NCBI GenBank assembly: GCA_021651055.1
Contig: JAJHOH010000001.1
Span: forward strand, 124,001-188,000
Reading direction: 5' to 3'
From: Candidatus Manganitrophus morganii
Lineage (GTDB): Bacteria; Nitrospirota; Nitrospiria; SBBL01; Manganitrophaceae
DNA length: 64,000 nucleotides
The notes beneath the pieces were generated by a model. That model searched no databases. It was given only the letters and a program-made list of their open reading frames with translations, and was not told where the DNA came from. Position 1 is the first letter of the stretch, and each line of letters starts with the position of its first letter. Positions 55,305 through 64,000 of this stretch are shown here, piece by piece. The position numbers were made by a program, and so were the translations under genes.

Positions 55305-56119
55305 TCAAAGCCTTTTAGCTTGTTAAGGTGAGAACGTACGAGAGGAATCATTTCGCTCTTCTGATCTGTTTCAAGTTCAAGGTAAGTTTTGTATTCCTTC
55401 CGAGCATTCAAAAAATCACCCTTTCGCTCCAATAAAGTCGCATAATTTAAATGAAATACGGGGACAGCAGGTTTGATATTAATTGCACGCTTATAATGAA
55501 TGGCCGCCTGATCGATCGATCCCGTTTTATCATAAATAAGACCGATATTATTTTCCGCTTCAGCATAATTGGGATCAAGCCGAATTGCTTCCTGGTAATG
55601 GATTAACGCTTCACCCGCCTTTTCTTGATACCGAAGCACTATTCCTAAATTGTTATGTGCTACTGCAGATTGAGGGAGCAACTCAACCGCTTCTGTGAAG
55701 GCGCTGTTTGCCTCTTCAATTTTCCCTTCATTGTAAAGTTTAATTCCTGTCATAAGCATACGCTCGCCGTCTTCTACTTGTGAATTCAGCAATGTCCCTG
55801 TACTTTCTGAGTCATCTATTTTCTTATCTTCAGCCAAGATGTGATCTAACGGAGGGACCGAAGACTCTATTTTTGACTCCAAGGAGGGCAATATGGAAGG
55901 AGTTGTCGATTTATCTAAATGACTTTGTAAAGAAAATGGATACCGCACGGAAAAGAAAAAACCGGACAGAACTAAAAACGATATACCGATAGCAATCCAC
56001 CGATATACTCGCCGCGTCTGTGTTGAAGCTCTGAATAAATGGCTATGAGAGATGGATCTTGTGGTCTCTGAAGCGCCTTCTGAAGCCGCTTTTTTTAAAG
56101 CTTCATGAATAATACTCAT
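55301..56119 (-). CDS. Membrane-anchored TPR protein
   Basis: The 272-residue protein opens with MSIIHEALKKAASEG, a start seen in GspB/MSHA-type general-secretion accessory proteins. It has one helix (about 41-61), a linker, and four or five TPR units (about 125-265, SAVAHNNLGIVLRYQEKAGEALIHYQEAIRLDPNYAEAENNIG). It probably acts as an inner-membrane scaffold facing the periplasm. Its stop overlaps the tsaD start, so the two are co-expressed, though no functional link to t6A is known. Confidence 0.8.
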   Translation of the reverse strand: MSIIHEALKKAASEGASETTRSISHSHLFRASTQTRRVYRWIAIGISFLVLSGFFFSVRYPFSLQSHLDKSTTPSILPSLESKIESSVPPLDHILAEDKKIDDSESTGTLLNSQVEDGERMLMTGIKLYNEGKIEEANSAFTEAVELLPQSAVAHNNLGIVLRYQEKAGEALIHYQEAIRLDPNYAEAENNIGLIYDKTGSIDQAAIHYKRAINIKPAVPVFHLNYATLLERKGDFLNARKEYKTYLELETDQKSEMIPLVRSHLNKLKGFE

Positions 56120-56177
56120 CTGAGAGAACTTCCAAGAATCGGTTTCTGCGTGGTTGAAAAAAGTACTTTATAATGAA

Positions 56178-56215
56178 AATACGGTATCGAGAGCTTTCAT
56201 TCTCGATACCGTATT
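56178..56215 (-). terminator. Intrinsic terminator of clpC
   Basis: A 15-bp perfect stem (AATACGGTATCGAGA and its complement) with an 8-base loop is followed on the minus strand by TTCATTATAAAG, a T-rich run. It lies between clpC and the TPR-tsaD pair. Confidence 0.8.
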
Positions 56216-56256
56216 CTAATTTCATTCACGAGGTCTGTCTCTTTTGATTCGAGGTT

Positions 56257-58686
56257 TTATACTCCTGCCATTGCCTCTTCTTCAACGAAAGCGGGGGCAT
56301 TATCCTTGAGGACAACTTTTATTCTCTTGGTATCCTTGAAGCGACCTTTAATAATTTCCTCGGAAAGAGAATCCTCGATATTTTTCTGAATGCAGCGCCG
56401 CATTGGTCGAGCGCCATAAGACGGCTCATATCCTTCTTGAATCAGCCAATGCTTCACTTCCTCTGTTAATTCGATATGGATTCCCTTCTCAGTGAGTTTC
56501 TGGTTCAATTCATTGACGAGAATATCGACAATCTTCTCAAGGTGCTTCTTCTCAAGCGGATGGAAAATGACAATGTCATCGATCCGATTCAAAAATTCCG
56601 GATTGAATGACCGCTTCAACTCGGCATGGATCGCATCTTTCATCTTTCCCAAGAGACTGGTATCCGATGTCTTCTGGAAGCCTAATGTTCCCGCTTTATC
56701 AACCATCCTTGTTCCCAAGTTGGAGGTCATAATGAGGACGGTATTTTTAAAGTCGACTTTTCGACCCAGACTATCGGTCAAGCAACCATCATCAAGCACC
56801 TGGAGCAAGATGTTGAACATATCGGGATGGGCTTTCTCAATCTCGTCGAATAGAACGACGGAATACGGTCTCCTTCGGACCTTTTCGGTCAACTGGCCGC
56901 CTTCCTCATAACCGACATAGCCCGGAGGTGCGCCGACAAGCCGTGAACTCGAAAATTTCTCCATGTACTCAGACATGTCGATCCGAATCAAAGCGTCATC
57001 GCTGTCAAAGAGAAATTCGGCAACGGCCCGGGCAAGCTCGGTCTTCCCGACCCCAGTGGGCCCCAAGAAAATAAAGGAGCCAATCGGCCGGCGATTTCCT
57101 TTAAGACCTGCGCGAGAGCGTCGAATGGCCCGTGCAATAACCGATATCGCTTCTTCTTGTCCAACGATTCTTTTGTGGAGCTCCTCTTCCATATGAAGGA
57201 GTTTTTTCGTTTCTTCTTCTTCCATGCGGAAGAGCGGAATCCCTGTCATTTTTGAAACGACATAAGCCACTTCTTCCCGATTAATACTCGGACGATTTTT
57301 TTCTTGGTTTTTCTTCCACTCTCTTTTGGTCTCTTCAACCAACTTTTTAAGACGTTCTTCTTCCTCTCGGAATTTAACCGCCTCTTCAAAGTTCTGAAGT
57401 CGAATAGCCAAATCCTTTTCTCGGGCAACTTTTTTCGCTTCCTGTTCGAGTGCCCGCAACTCTTCCGGTCTGGAGTAAGCCATTAACTTTGCTCTCGAGC
57501 CAGCCTCATCAATCACATCAATTGCCTTATCGGGCAGAAAACGATCCGAAATGTAGCGATCGGAAAGCCGAACCGCCTCTTCGACCGCATCGTCTGTAAT
57601 CGACACACCGTGATGCTCCTCATACCGATCTTTCAATCCTTTGATGATCTGGATGGTCTCATCCGGTGATGGAGGTTGAACAAAAATCGGCTGAAATCTT
57701 CGCTTTAGAGCGGAATCTTTCTCAATATGTTTCCGGTACTCATCCAGCGTAGTCGCGCCGATACATTGGATTTCTCCTCTGGAGAGCGCCGGCTTTAGCA
57801 TATTGGAAGCATCAATCGACCCTTCGGCCGCACCTGCACCAACTAAGGTATGAAGCTCATCGATAAAAATAATGATATTGCCGGCAGTGACAATTTCCTT
57901 CATGACTACCTTGAGTCGTTCTTCAAATTGCCCCCGATATTTGGTGCCGGCGACAAGAGAACCAAGATCGAGCGCAATTACCCGTCTGTTAAAAAGGCTG
58001 TCCGGAACATCCATCGAGATAATCTTTTGAGCAAGACCTTCGACAATGGCGGTCTTCCCGACACCGGACTCGCCGATCAGAACGGGATTGTTCTTCGTGC
58101 GACGGCTGAGGATCTGAAGGACCCGCTCAATCTCATCGTGACGGCCGATCACAGGATCAAGCGATCCTTCCGCAGCAAGCTGAGTTAAATCGCGACCGAA
58201 TTCATCAAGGGCAGGTGTATTGCTCTTTTTATCTTTCTCTCGCGGGGTCGTTTTACGGAGGAGATTAATCGTTAACTGCCGTGCGGTCAGTAGATTTCCG
58301 CCAAGGCTTCGGACGATCTTCCCTCCGATCCCTTCCTCTTCCCTCAACAATCCGAGCAGAAGATGTTCACTGCCGATGTAGTTATGGCCAAGAAGTTTTG
58401 CTTCTTCAACCGCATACTCGATCACTTTTTTAACTCGAGGGGTAAAAGGAATCTCTCCAAAGGTCATCGTATTACTACCACTTGGGAGGTTTCGCTCCAC
58501 CTCTAAACGGATTTGCTCAACCGAAAGACCCATTTTCTTAATGACTGCAAGCGCTATCCCATCTCCTTCCCGCAAAAGGGCTAAGACAAGATGCTCTGTT
58601 CCCAGGTAATCATTTTGATGTCGTTCGGCTTCTTCGCGGGCAAGAATAATAATTTTTCTGCCTCTATCCGTAAATTTCTCGAACAT
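56257..58686 (-). CDS. clpC: ATP-dependent Clp protease ATP-binding subunit ClpC
   Basis: The 809-residue AAA+ unfoldase has two N-terminal Clp repeats (residues 1-145), Walker A GESGVGKT (205-212), a UVR-type coiled segment ([17 protein letters not shown], near 430), a second Walker A GPTGVGKT (about 540) and a C-terminal D2-small domain. It feeds substrates to ClpP. GGAGGAGGG precedes the ATG. It is transcribed alone from a consensus-like promoter and is divergent from the biotin genes. Confidence 0.97.
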   Translation of the reverse strand: MFEKFTDRGRKIIILAREEAERHQNDYLGTEHLVLALLREGDGIALAVIKKMGLSVEQIRLEVERNLPSGSNTMTFGEIPFTPRVKKVIEYAVEEAKLLGHNYIGSEHLLLGLLREEEGIGGKIVRSLGGNLLTARQLTINLLRKTTPREKDKKSNTPALDEFGRDLTQLAAEGSLDPVIGRHDEIERVLQILSRRTKNNPVLIGESGVGKTAIVEGLAQKIISMDVPDSLFNRRVIALDLGSLVAGTKYRGQFEERLKVVMKEIVTAGNIIIFIDELHTLVGAGAAEGSIDASNMLKPALSRGEIQCIGATTLDEYRKHIEKDSALKRRFQPIFVQPPSPDETIQIIKGLKDRYEEHHGVSITDDAVEEAVRLSDRYISDRFLPDKAIDVIDEAGSRAKLMAYSRPEELRALEQEAKKVAREKDLAIRLQNFEEAVKFREEEERLKKLVEETKREWKKNQEKNRPSINREEVAYVVSKMTGIPLFRMEEEETKKLLHMEEELHKRIVGQEEAISVIARAIRRSRAGLKGNRRPIGSFIFLGPTGVGKTELARAVAEFLFDSDDALIRIDMSEYMEKFSSSRLVGAPPGYVGYEEGGQLTEKVRRRPYSVVLFDEIEKAHPDMFNILLQVLDDGCLTDSLGRKVDFKNTVLIMTSNLGTRMVDKAGTLGFQKTSDTSLLGKMKDAIHAELKRSFNPEFLNRIDDIVIFHPLEKKHLEKIVDILVNELNQKLTEKGIHIELTEEVKHWLIQEGYEPSYGARPMRRCIQKNIEDSLSEEIIKGRFKDTKRIKVVLKDNAPAFVEEEAMAGV

Positions 58687-58769
58687 CCCTCCTCCTTTTC
58701 ACCTGAGCTTTTTTCGAGCTTTTTTCAAGGACTTATTAAAGGTTATGAAGACTCAAACCTTACGTTTTA

Positions 58770-58798
58770 ATTCTAACCCGCTAGTCATGGGTTGTCAA
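58770..58798 (-). promoter_or_regulatory. Sigma70-type promoter of clpC
   Basis: On the minus strand TTGACA (58793-58798) and TAGAAT (58770-58775) are exactly 17 bases apart, about 85 bases before the clpC start. No CtsR-type heptad repeat was recognised. Confidence 0.75.
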
Positions 58799-58816
58799 GG
58801 TATTTCTAGGAAAACA

Positions 58817-58855
58817 GATTGACAATGGCAGACAAATCGATTAACAATGGCGACA
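58817..58855 (+). promoter_or_regulatory. bioF promoter with a 23-bp direct repeat
   Basis: TTGACA (58819-58824) and TAACAA (58842-58847) are 17 bases apart, with transcription expected to start about 17 bases before the bioF ATG. The same stretch is an imperfect direct repeat: GATTGACAATGGCAGACAAA at 58817 and GATTAACAATGGCGACAAA at 58840. The repeat may be an operator or a local duplication of the promoter core. Confidence 0.5.
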
Positions 58856-58870
58856 AAAAGAGTCTCCTAA

Positions 58871-60037
58871 ATGGTTCACTTCCAAAAAGAAATCTCATTT
58901 CTTTCAAAACATCATCTCCTTCGAACTTTGGTCCCAATCGACTCGGGACAGGCAACCACTCTAGAACAAGAGGGAAAGACCTTTCTTCATTTCTCATCGA
59001 ATAATTATCTCGGTCTTGCAGGTCACCCCACCCTGAAATCGACAGCAATCAGAGCGATTCAAGATTGGGGAGTTGGTGGGGGCGCTTCCCGTTTAGTTTC
59101 AGGTAATTCCCGACTCTATTTCGAACTCGAAACAAGAATAGCCAAATTTAAAAACACCGAATCAGCTTTGGTTTTTCCGTCCGGATATGCCGCGAATATC
59201 GGCTCTATCGGAGCGTTGGTGCAGAAACATGATCTCATTTTCGCCGATCGCCTCTGCCACGCCAGTCTCATCGACGGGGCCCGGCTCTCCAAGGCAACGC
59301 TTCGAGTTTATCGTCACAAAGATACCGAACAACTCGCAAAACTTCTCCGACAGAAAAAAAAGAAAGAGCAAACGCTAATCATCACCGATGGGGTTTTCAG
59401 CATGGATGGAGACATTGCTCCCCTGGCTGAAATCTTGCGTCTTGCGGAAGAGTTTGATGCGCTCATTTATCTGGACGACGCCCACGCAATCGGAGTGCTC
59501 GGACCCAACGGGCGCGGAACATGCGACTACTTTGGCCTCTCGAGTCCAAGAATCATTCAAATGGGGACACTGAGCAAGGCATTGGGAAGCCTCGGCGGTT
59601 TCATCGCGACCGATCGAGTCTTCATTGAATATCTGATTAATAAAGCCAGGCCCTTTATTTATACGACCGCCCTCCCACCGGCACTCCTGGCAACCGCTCT
59701 CGCCGGATTCGATTTGATCGAAAACGATCCAGAAATTCGAAATCGCCTCTGGCGACTTACCAGCCATGTCCGCACGCAAATCAATCAGATGGGCTTCAAT
59801 ACCTGTGGAAGCGAAACTCCCATCATTCCGATCCTCATTGGCCCAACGGAAACGGCTCTGACCTTCTCTCAAAAATTGGTGGAAGAGGGTATCTACATAC
59901 CGGCCATTCGCCCACCCACCGTCCCGGATGGAACGAGCCGGCTTCGAATCAGCCTGATGGCGACACACACGGATGAGCAGATTCAATTTTTGTTAAACTC
60001 TCTCGAAAATATAGGCAAGAAACTCCGGCTCATCTAA
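58871..60037 (+). CDS. bioF: 8-amino-7-oxononanoate synthase
   Basis: The 388-residue PLP enzyme of the alpha-oxoamine synthase group has FSSNNYLGLAGHP (41-53), GGGASRLVSGNS, the PLP Asp/His set LDDAHAIGVLG (201-211) and the Schiff-base Lys236 in MGTLSKALGSLGG. It joins pimeloyl-ACP/CoA and alanine in biotin synthesis. The ATG follows an in-frame stop directly and has no strong ribosome site. It heads a bioF-SDR-bioD set; bioA, bioB and bioC are not in the window. Confidence 0.93.
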   Translation: MVHFQKEISFLSKHHLLRTLVPIDSGQATTLEQEGKTFLHFSSNNYLGLAGHPTLKSTAIRAIQDWGVGGGASRLVSGNSRLYFELETRIAKFKNTESALVFPSGYAANIGSIGALVQKHDLIFADRLCHASLIDGARLSKATLRVYRHKDTEQLAKLLRQKKKKEQTLIITDGVFSMDGDIAPLAEILRLAEEFDALIYLDDAHAIGVLGPNGRGTCDYFGLSSPRIIQMGTLSKALGSLGGFIATDRVFIEYLINKARPFIYTTALPPALLATALAGFDLIENDPEIRNRLWRLTSHVRTQINQMGFNTCGSETPIIPILIGPTETALTFSQKLVEEGIYIPAIRPPTVPDGTSRLRISLMATHTDEQIQFLLNSLENIGKKLRLI

Positions 60038-60044
60038 ATAAAGA

Positions 60045-60794
60045 ATGTCAAAACCAAAGAACAAATTCGAGAAAAGGATCGTCGTCATCACAGGCGCGTC
60101 GGGCGGACTAGGTCAAGCGCTCTGTAAATCCTTTTTGCAAGGGAATGATGTAATTGGGATCCATGTATATTCAGATGTCGAAAAAGGAGAAGCGCTCGTT
60201 CGCTCGTTTACCTCGGAGGGTCGAGAAGCGCTGCTCAACAGATCTGATTTGGGCGATTCCGGATCAACGCGGAAAATGTTTGATGATTTTCTGACAAAAT
60301 GGGGACGCATCCACATCCTGATCAACTGCGCGGGGGTCATTGATGACCATCTTTTTTCGAAACTAAGCGAGCCCGCATGGGATCATGTCATTCGAACAAA
60401 TCTGACCGGCATTTTTTACTCCATGCGCGAAGCGGGACGAATTATGCAGGACCAGGGCGGAGGACATATCATCAATATCGCTTCTTTAAGCGCATTCACG
60501 GGGAGAATCGGCCAAGCGGCGTATACAGCCTCAAAACGGGGCCTGATTGCACTCACGACCTCCGCCGCGCGGGAGTGGGGAGCCAGCGCGATACAGGTTA
60601 ATGCCGTATTACCGGGCTTCCTCGATACGGCGATGACCGCCTCATTGACACCCGAGCAAAAAAGAATCCTCATTGAAGAAAACGCATTAAACCGGCCTTC
60701 AACATTGGCAGAAGTTTCAGATTTCATCTTCCAGCTGTCAAAGATGAAATCTGTTTCCGGACAAATATTCAATCTAGACAGCAGGATTTATTAG
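60045..60794 (+). CDS. Short-chain dehydrogenase of the biotin cluster (FabG-like)
   Basis: The 249-residue classical SDR has the cofactor motif TGASGGLG (16-23), NCAGV (94-98), a catalytic Ser in the IASLSAF stretch, and YTASK with Tyr160 and Lys164. It most resembles 3-oxoacyl-ACP reductases. It starts seven bases after bioF and ends eight bases before bioD, so a role in building the pimeloyl chain is a fair inference: a reductase is needed twice per elongation cycle of the BioC-BioH route. Whether it replaces or duplicates the general FabG is unknown. Confidence 0.87.
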   Translation: MSKPKNKFEKRIVVITGASGGLGQALCKSFLQGNDVIGIHVYSDVEKGEALVRSFTSEGREALLNRSDLGDSGSTRKMFDDFLTKWGRIHILINCAGVIDDHLFSKLSEPAWDHVIRTNLTGIFYSMREAGRIMQDQGGGHIINIASLSAFTGRIGQAAYTASKRGLIALTTSAAREWGASAIQVNAVLPGFLDTAMTASLTPEQKRILIEENALNRPSTLAEVSDFIFQLSKMKSVSGQIFNLDSRIY

Positions 60795-60802
60795 TAGCCT
60801 CG

Positions 60803-61537
60803 ATGGGTAAAGGCCTTTTCATTACAGGAACAGATACCGGCGTCGGGAAAACCGTGGTCGCCGCGGCCATCGCACGCGCCCTCTCCTCCATGGGAATCGA
60901 CGTCGGAATCATGAAGCCGATTGAAACCGGATGTCGCAAAAGAAACGGCCGGCTGACGTTATCCGATGCGCCCTACCTTAGAACCGCGGCACGGGCAAAC
61001 GATCCATTCAAAATGATCACCCCCTATGTTTATCATGCCCCTCTCGCTCCAAGGGCAGCAGCCCATCTGGAAAAAAAAGAGATCGATTTAGAAACAATCC
61101 TTATCGCATATGACCGGCTTCGCCGACAGCACCCGTTCCTGATCGTTGAGGGAGTGGGCGGTTTGATGGTTCCTCTCACCGCCCACGCTGATGTTTCCGA
61201 TCTCATTCGTCTCTTCGATCTACCGGCTCTTTTGGTGGCCCGAAGCGGACTGGGAACGCTCAATCATACCCTTCTCACCCTTCATCATGGAGCAAGACTT
61301 GGAATTCGATTTCTAGGGGTTTTATTCAATCGAACGGTCCCGTCCATCTCTCTGGCCGACAAAACAAACCCGGCGATATTGGCTGAGCGAACGGACGTCC
61401 CGCTGTTAGGCACCCTTTCCTACTTCAAGAAAAGCGGGAATCGGGAGAAAGATATTCATCGGTCTGAAAAATTATTGATGGGAAATGAATTGATGAAAAG
61501 TGCGATCCTTCGCTGGATCGACACGGATAGAATGTGA
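60803..61537 (+). CDS. bioD: Dethiobiotin synthetase
   Basis: The 244-residue enzyme has the P-loop GTDTGVGKT (9-17), the substrate Lys/Thr region MKPIETGC, and VEGVGGLMVPL. It uses ATP and CO2 to close the ureido ring of dethiobiotin from DAPA. It is the last of the three biotin genes and converges on the HD-GYP gene with only six bases between stops. Confidence 0.94.
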   Translation: MGKGLFITGTDTGVGKTVVAAAIARALSSMGIDVGIMKPIETGCRKRNGRLTLSDAPYLRTAARANDPFKMITPYVYHAPLAPRAAAHLEKKEIDLETILIAYDRLRRQHPFLIVEGVGGLMVPLTAHADVSDLIRLFDLPALLVARSGLGTLNHTLLTLHHGARLGIRFLGVLFNRTVPSISLADKTNPAILAERTDVPLLGTLSYFKKSGNREKDIHRSEKLLMGNELMKSAILRWIDTDRM

Positions 61538-61543
61538 CGAAGA

Positions 61544-63007
61544 TCAGTGAGCGTGGGAAGAGTTCTGTGGGTCTTCTTGAATGATCTTAATGAGCGTCTC
61601 GACAATCGTCGGATCAAACTGGGTTCCCGTACACCGACGAAGTTCCGCAAATGCAACCTCCATCGGAAGAGCCTTTCGATAGGGGCGGTCCGAGGTCATC
61701 GCATCAAAAGTATCCAAGATTGCAATGATTCGGGCGCCGATCGGAATCTGCTCGCCCGAGAGCCCCTCCGGATATCCTTTTCCGTCATACCGCTCCTGAT
61801 GATAATAAATCATCGGAACAACAGGGCTTAAAAAATCCACCCCCTTTATGATCTCGGCGCCCAGCATCGGATGGGCCTTCATGATCTCATATTCTTTATC
61901 CGTCAGTTTTCCCGACTTATTGAGAATGAGTTCATGGATGCCGATCTTTCCAATATCATGAAGCGCTGCGCCGTAACCGAGATGTTTTTTTTCTTCGGCA
62001 GAAAGGCCCAATCGCTCCGCAATCGCCAGTGCATATTCGACCATCCTGTCGCAGTGGCCGCGGGTATAAAGATCTTTTGCCTCAATGGCTTGGGCCAATG
62101 CCTTCATCGATTCAAAATGGGATCTTTCCAGCTGGTCGAATAACTTGGCGTTTTCGATCGCGATGGCGGCCTGTCCGGAAAGAATAGAAATGAGTTCGAT
62201 ATCACTCTGGTTGTAAGAGATATTATCGGCTCTTTTAAATAAACTCAAAACCGCCGGCACCTTTCCTTGATAGGAAAGGGGGATCGAGACCAAAGAGGAG
62301 AAACCGCATCTCTCAAGAAGTTCGGAACACTCCCCATCCAGCTTGCCCCCTTCCACATGGATAATCGCTTCCATCCCTTCAATCGTCTTCTGTCCGATCT
62401 TCTTAAAAAGATCAATCCCGTCGCTGCCGAGATCCAACGGAGGAAAAGAGGCCTTTATCTCAAGCGCCCCGCTCACATCGTCCTTAAGAGATAAAATCGC
62501 TTGATCTGATTTTGTCTCCTTGGAGGCGACATTCACAATCTGTTCAAAAAGCGCGGTCGGATTGACTTCCAGAAGAAGATTCTGGCTGATCTCAAACAAA
62601 GGCATGAGCAACTTCAAGCGAAGATTTTCTTTCGTAAGACGATTCTTCTCCAACGTCTCCTGAATTGCCTGAAGGAGTTCTTGCTGGGTGAACGGCTTCA
62701 CAATGAACGCCTGTGCGCCGAGATGGAGGGAGTGGATCGCTTGATCAAGTCGGCCGTGGCCGGTGATGATAATCGCAGGAAGGTCTTGTTGAAATTCTCG
62801 GACCGATTGGAGAAGTTGAAGACCGTCCATTTCCGGCATTGAAATGTCGGTCATCAGGAGGTCAAAGTTCTCTTCTTCCACGGCCCGCAATGCCATGTGC
62901 GGGCTGTCCACACAGGTTGGAAGATACTCGTGGCGCGTTAAGATCTCGCTGCACAAAAGGCGGATATTCGCCTCGTCATCCACCACCAAGATCTTTTCAT
63001 GCGCCAT
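61544..63007 (-). CDS. Response regulator with REC, GAF and HD-GYP domains
   Basis: The 487-residue cytosolic protein has a receiver (residues 4-120, Asp54 in LLMTDISMPEMDG), a GAF domain (about 145-295) and an HD-GYP domain (about 305-480) with HCDRM, HDIGK, AHP, YHQERYDGKGYP and DTFDAMTSDRPYR. All metal and GYP residues seem intact, so it should degrade cyclic di-GMP (or another cyclic dinucleotide) when phosphorylated. The partner kinase is not adjacent; the hybrid kinase at 1408-4407 is another orphan. Confidence 0.93.
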   Translation of the reverse strand: MAHEKILVVDDEANIRLLCSEILTRHEYLPTCVDSPHMALRAVEEENFDLLMTDISMPEMDGLQLLQSVREFQQDLPAIIITGHGRLDQAIHSLHLGAQAFIVKPFTQQELLQAIQETLEKNRLTKENLRLKLLMPLFEISQNLLLEVNPTALFEQIVNVASKETKSDQAILSLKDDVSGALEIKASFPPLDLGSDGIDLFKKIGQKTIEGMEAIIHVEGGKLDGECSELLERCGFSSLVSIPLSYQGKVPAVLSLFKRADNISYNQSDIELISILSGQAAIAIENAKLFDQLERSHFESMKALAQAIEAKDLYTRGHCDRMVEYALAIAERLGLSAEEKKHLGYGAALHDIGKIGIHELILNKSGKLTDKEYEIMKAHPMLGAEIIKGVDFLSPVVPMIYYHQERYDGKGYPEGLSGEQIPIGARIIAILDTFDAMTSDRPYRKALPMEVAFAELRRCTGTQFDPTIVETLIKIIQEDPQNSSHAH

Positions 63008-63045
63008 ACCGGATCTCTATCTACCGCACGGGAAGGATGCGAAAC

Positions 63046-63261
63046 CTAGGAGAGACGGACACCCGCATAATAACAGCAGTTGTGGTCGTCCAAATTATTG
63101 ATGAAAGATCTCTCTTTTCCGTCTTTGAAGAGAACGCGAACCATGCAGAGGCCTCCCAGAACTTCAGAGTTCCGCTCCTCGACCACCATGCCCTCTCCCC
63201 ACTCCGGAAACTGACCATGGATTACCCAATCACCTACTTTTAGATAAAGTCTCCGTACCAT
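63046..63261 (-). CDS. DUF3553 family protein
   Basis: The 71-residue protein shows the DUF3553 plan: KVGDWVIHGQFPEWGEGMVV, then VRVLFKDGKERSFINN. It probably forms an SH3-like barrel, as in the CarD/UvrD-tail type domains that bind RNA polymerase or nucleic acid; that role is inferred from the fold. I chose ATG 63261; a TTG three bases upstream is possible. It lies between thiE and the HD-GYP gene, all on the same strand. Confidence 0.75.
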   Translation of the reverse strand: MVRRLYLKVGDWVIHGQFPEWGEGMVVEERNSEVLGGLCMVRVLFKDGKERSFINNLDDHNCCYYAGVRLS

Positions 63262-63266
63262 CAAAC

Positions 63267-63980
63267 CTAAAAACCTTTTGTAAAAGTAGGGTATCCCCTC
63301 TCCTCTGTTTTGTCAAGATCAAGCTTTCCGAATCGCTTAAAGATTCCAAGCCATTCCGCCACGTTCGCGCGCACGTCGCCGGCCAAGGCGGAGATTACCG
63401 CCACACCGTCAGTCCCTGCCGTGATCAAATCGGAAAGATGGGATCGTTGAATTCCCCCGATCGCGTAGATCGGAATGCGCACCTTCTGCTTGACCTTGGC
63501 AATCGCCTCCAGTCCAACAGTGGCCCTGGCGTCTTCCTTGGTTTGCGTCTGAAAAATCGGACCGAAACCGATGTAATCAGCCCCCTCCGATTCGGCGTGT
63601 ATCGCCTCTTCCAGTGTGTGCGTTGAAATGCCGACAATCGCTTCATTCCCCAACATCTTTCTGGCAATCCATAGGGGAAGATCGTCCTGACCGAGGTGGA
63701 CCCCATCGGCCTTCACCGCCAATGCGAGATCGATCTGATCATTGATGATCAAGACCGCCCCATGCTCCGCCGTCATTTTTCGAAGTTGCTTGGCGGTCTC
63801 ATACATCTCCCTTCTCCCGCCGGTCTTATCCCGATACTGAATGAGACGGCCCCCGCCCTCGATCGCTTGCCGCACCGCATCCAGGAGCAATTTGTGCGGA
63901 TCACGTTGTGTCGCGGGAGGATGTTTATTGTCTCTGACTGTAGAAAAAAAGGGGTCTGTAATGAAGTAGAGCGGAAACAT
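63267..63980 (-). CDS. thiE: Thiamine phosphate synthase
   Basis: The 237-residue TIM-barrel enzyme has IQYRDKTGGRREMY (about 45-58), LIINDQIDLALAVKADGVHLGQDDLP, GISTHTLEEA, YIGFGPIFQTQTK, and the C-terminal phosphate loop AIGGIQ...GVAVISAL. It joins HMP-PP and HET-P to thiamine phosphate. An insertion of about 15 residues after the first strand (FFSTVRDNKHPPATQRDP) is longer than in E. coli. I chose ATG 63980; GTG 63983 is adjacent, and no strong ribosome site is visible before the window ends. Confidence 0.94.
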   Translation of the reverse strand: MFPLYFITDPFFSTVRDNKHPPATQRDPHKLLLDAVRQAIEGGGRLIQYRDKTGGRREMYETAKQLRKMTAEHGAVLIINDQIDLALAVKADGVHLGQDDLPLWIARKMLGNEAIVGISTHTLEEAIHAESEGADYIGFGPIFQTQTKEDARATVGLEAIAKVKQKVRIPIYAIGGIQRSHLSDLITAGTDGVAVISALAGDVRANVAEWLGIFKRFGKLDLDKTEERGYPTFTKGF

Positions 63981-64000
63981 CACTGCAAAGGGAGAGAAAG

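Noticed and set aside
58819-59004. Alternative frame (MADKSINNGDKK...) overlapping the start of bioF
   Set aside because: It is in another frame, includes the promoter direct repeat, and stops within bioF; bioF itself is clearly conserved.

Overview
The window is about 57% GC and comes from a diderm bacterium: it encodes several outer-membrane beta-barrels that end in phenylalanine, a TonB/ExbBD system and many signal peptides. The mix of a complete Kdp system, short-form 6-phosphogluconate dehydrogenase, ClpC and many metal-transport genes is compatible with Nitrospirota, but there is no rRNA or other marker, so the lineage is a weak inference. No rRNA, tRNA, CRISPR array, integrase or transposase gene was seen.

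Layout. 0-6.4 kb: a secreted beta-helix protein, an orphan hybrid histidine kinase, and oppC-oppB without ATPases. 6.6-13.9 kb: a tightly packed pentose-phosphate operon (tkt-tal-gnd-zwf-pgl-rpiB, several ATGA overlaps) ending in a truncated glucokinase. That remnant abuts, tail to tail, a full potassium operon on the other strand (a 30-aa ORF, then kdpF-A-B-C-D-E), with four phased AT-rich boxes upstream that look like a KdpE operator. 22.7-27.9 kb: an OppA-like binding protein, a D-2-hydroxyacid dehydrogenase behind an 80-bp MITE-like element, and two exported proteins, one a predicted zinc-metallopeptidase lipoprotein.

27.9-45.0 kb is a metal-acquisition island. Two cluster A-I metal ABC transporters flank a seven-gene operon (exbB-exbD-tonB, two DUF3526-type permeases, an ATPase, a TonB-dependent receptor). 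Each metal ABC cluster also carries a histidine-rich small protein and a small four-cysteine zinc-ribbon protein. The two zinc-ribbon proteins are clear paralogues. The first cluster also has a NikR-type regulator, the second an outer-membrane barrel.

45-54 kb is a three-gene outer-surface locus: a TPR-beta-barrel protein, a DUF1302-like barrel and a 1279-aa FG-GAP lipoprotein. 54-64 kb is housekeeping: tsaD with a TPR membrane protein, clpC, a biotin cluster (bioF-SDR-bioD), a REC-GAF-HD-GYP response regulator, a DUF3553 protein and thiE.

The most unusual non-coding signal is a family of hairpin repeats of about 66 bp: one copy between tal and gnd, four in tandem between kdpB and kdpC, three between kdpA and kdpB. 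Every copy has the same orientation relative to transcription, and each array starts right at the upstream gene's stop codon.
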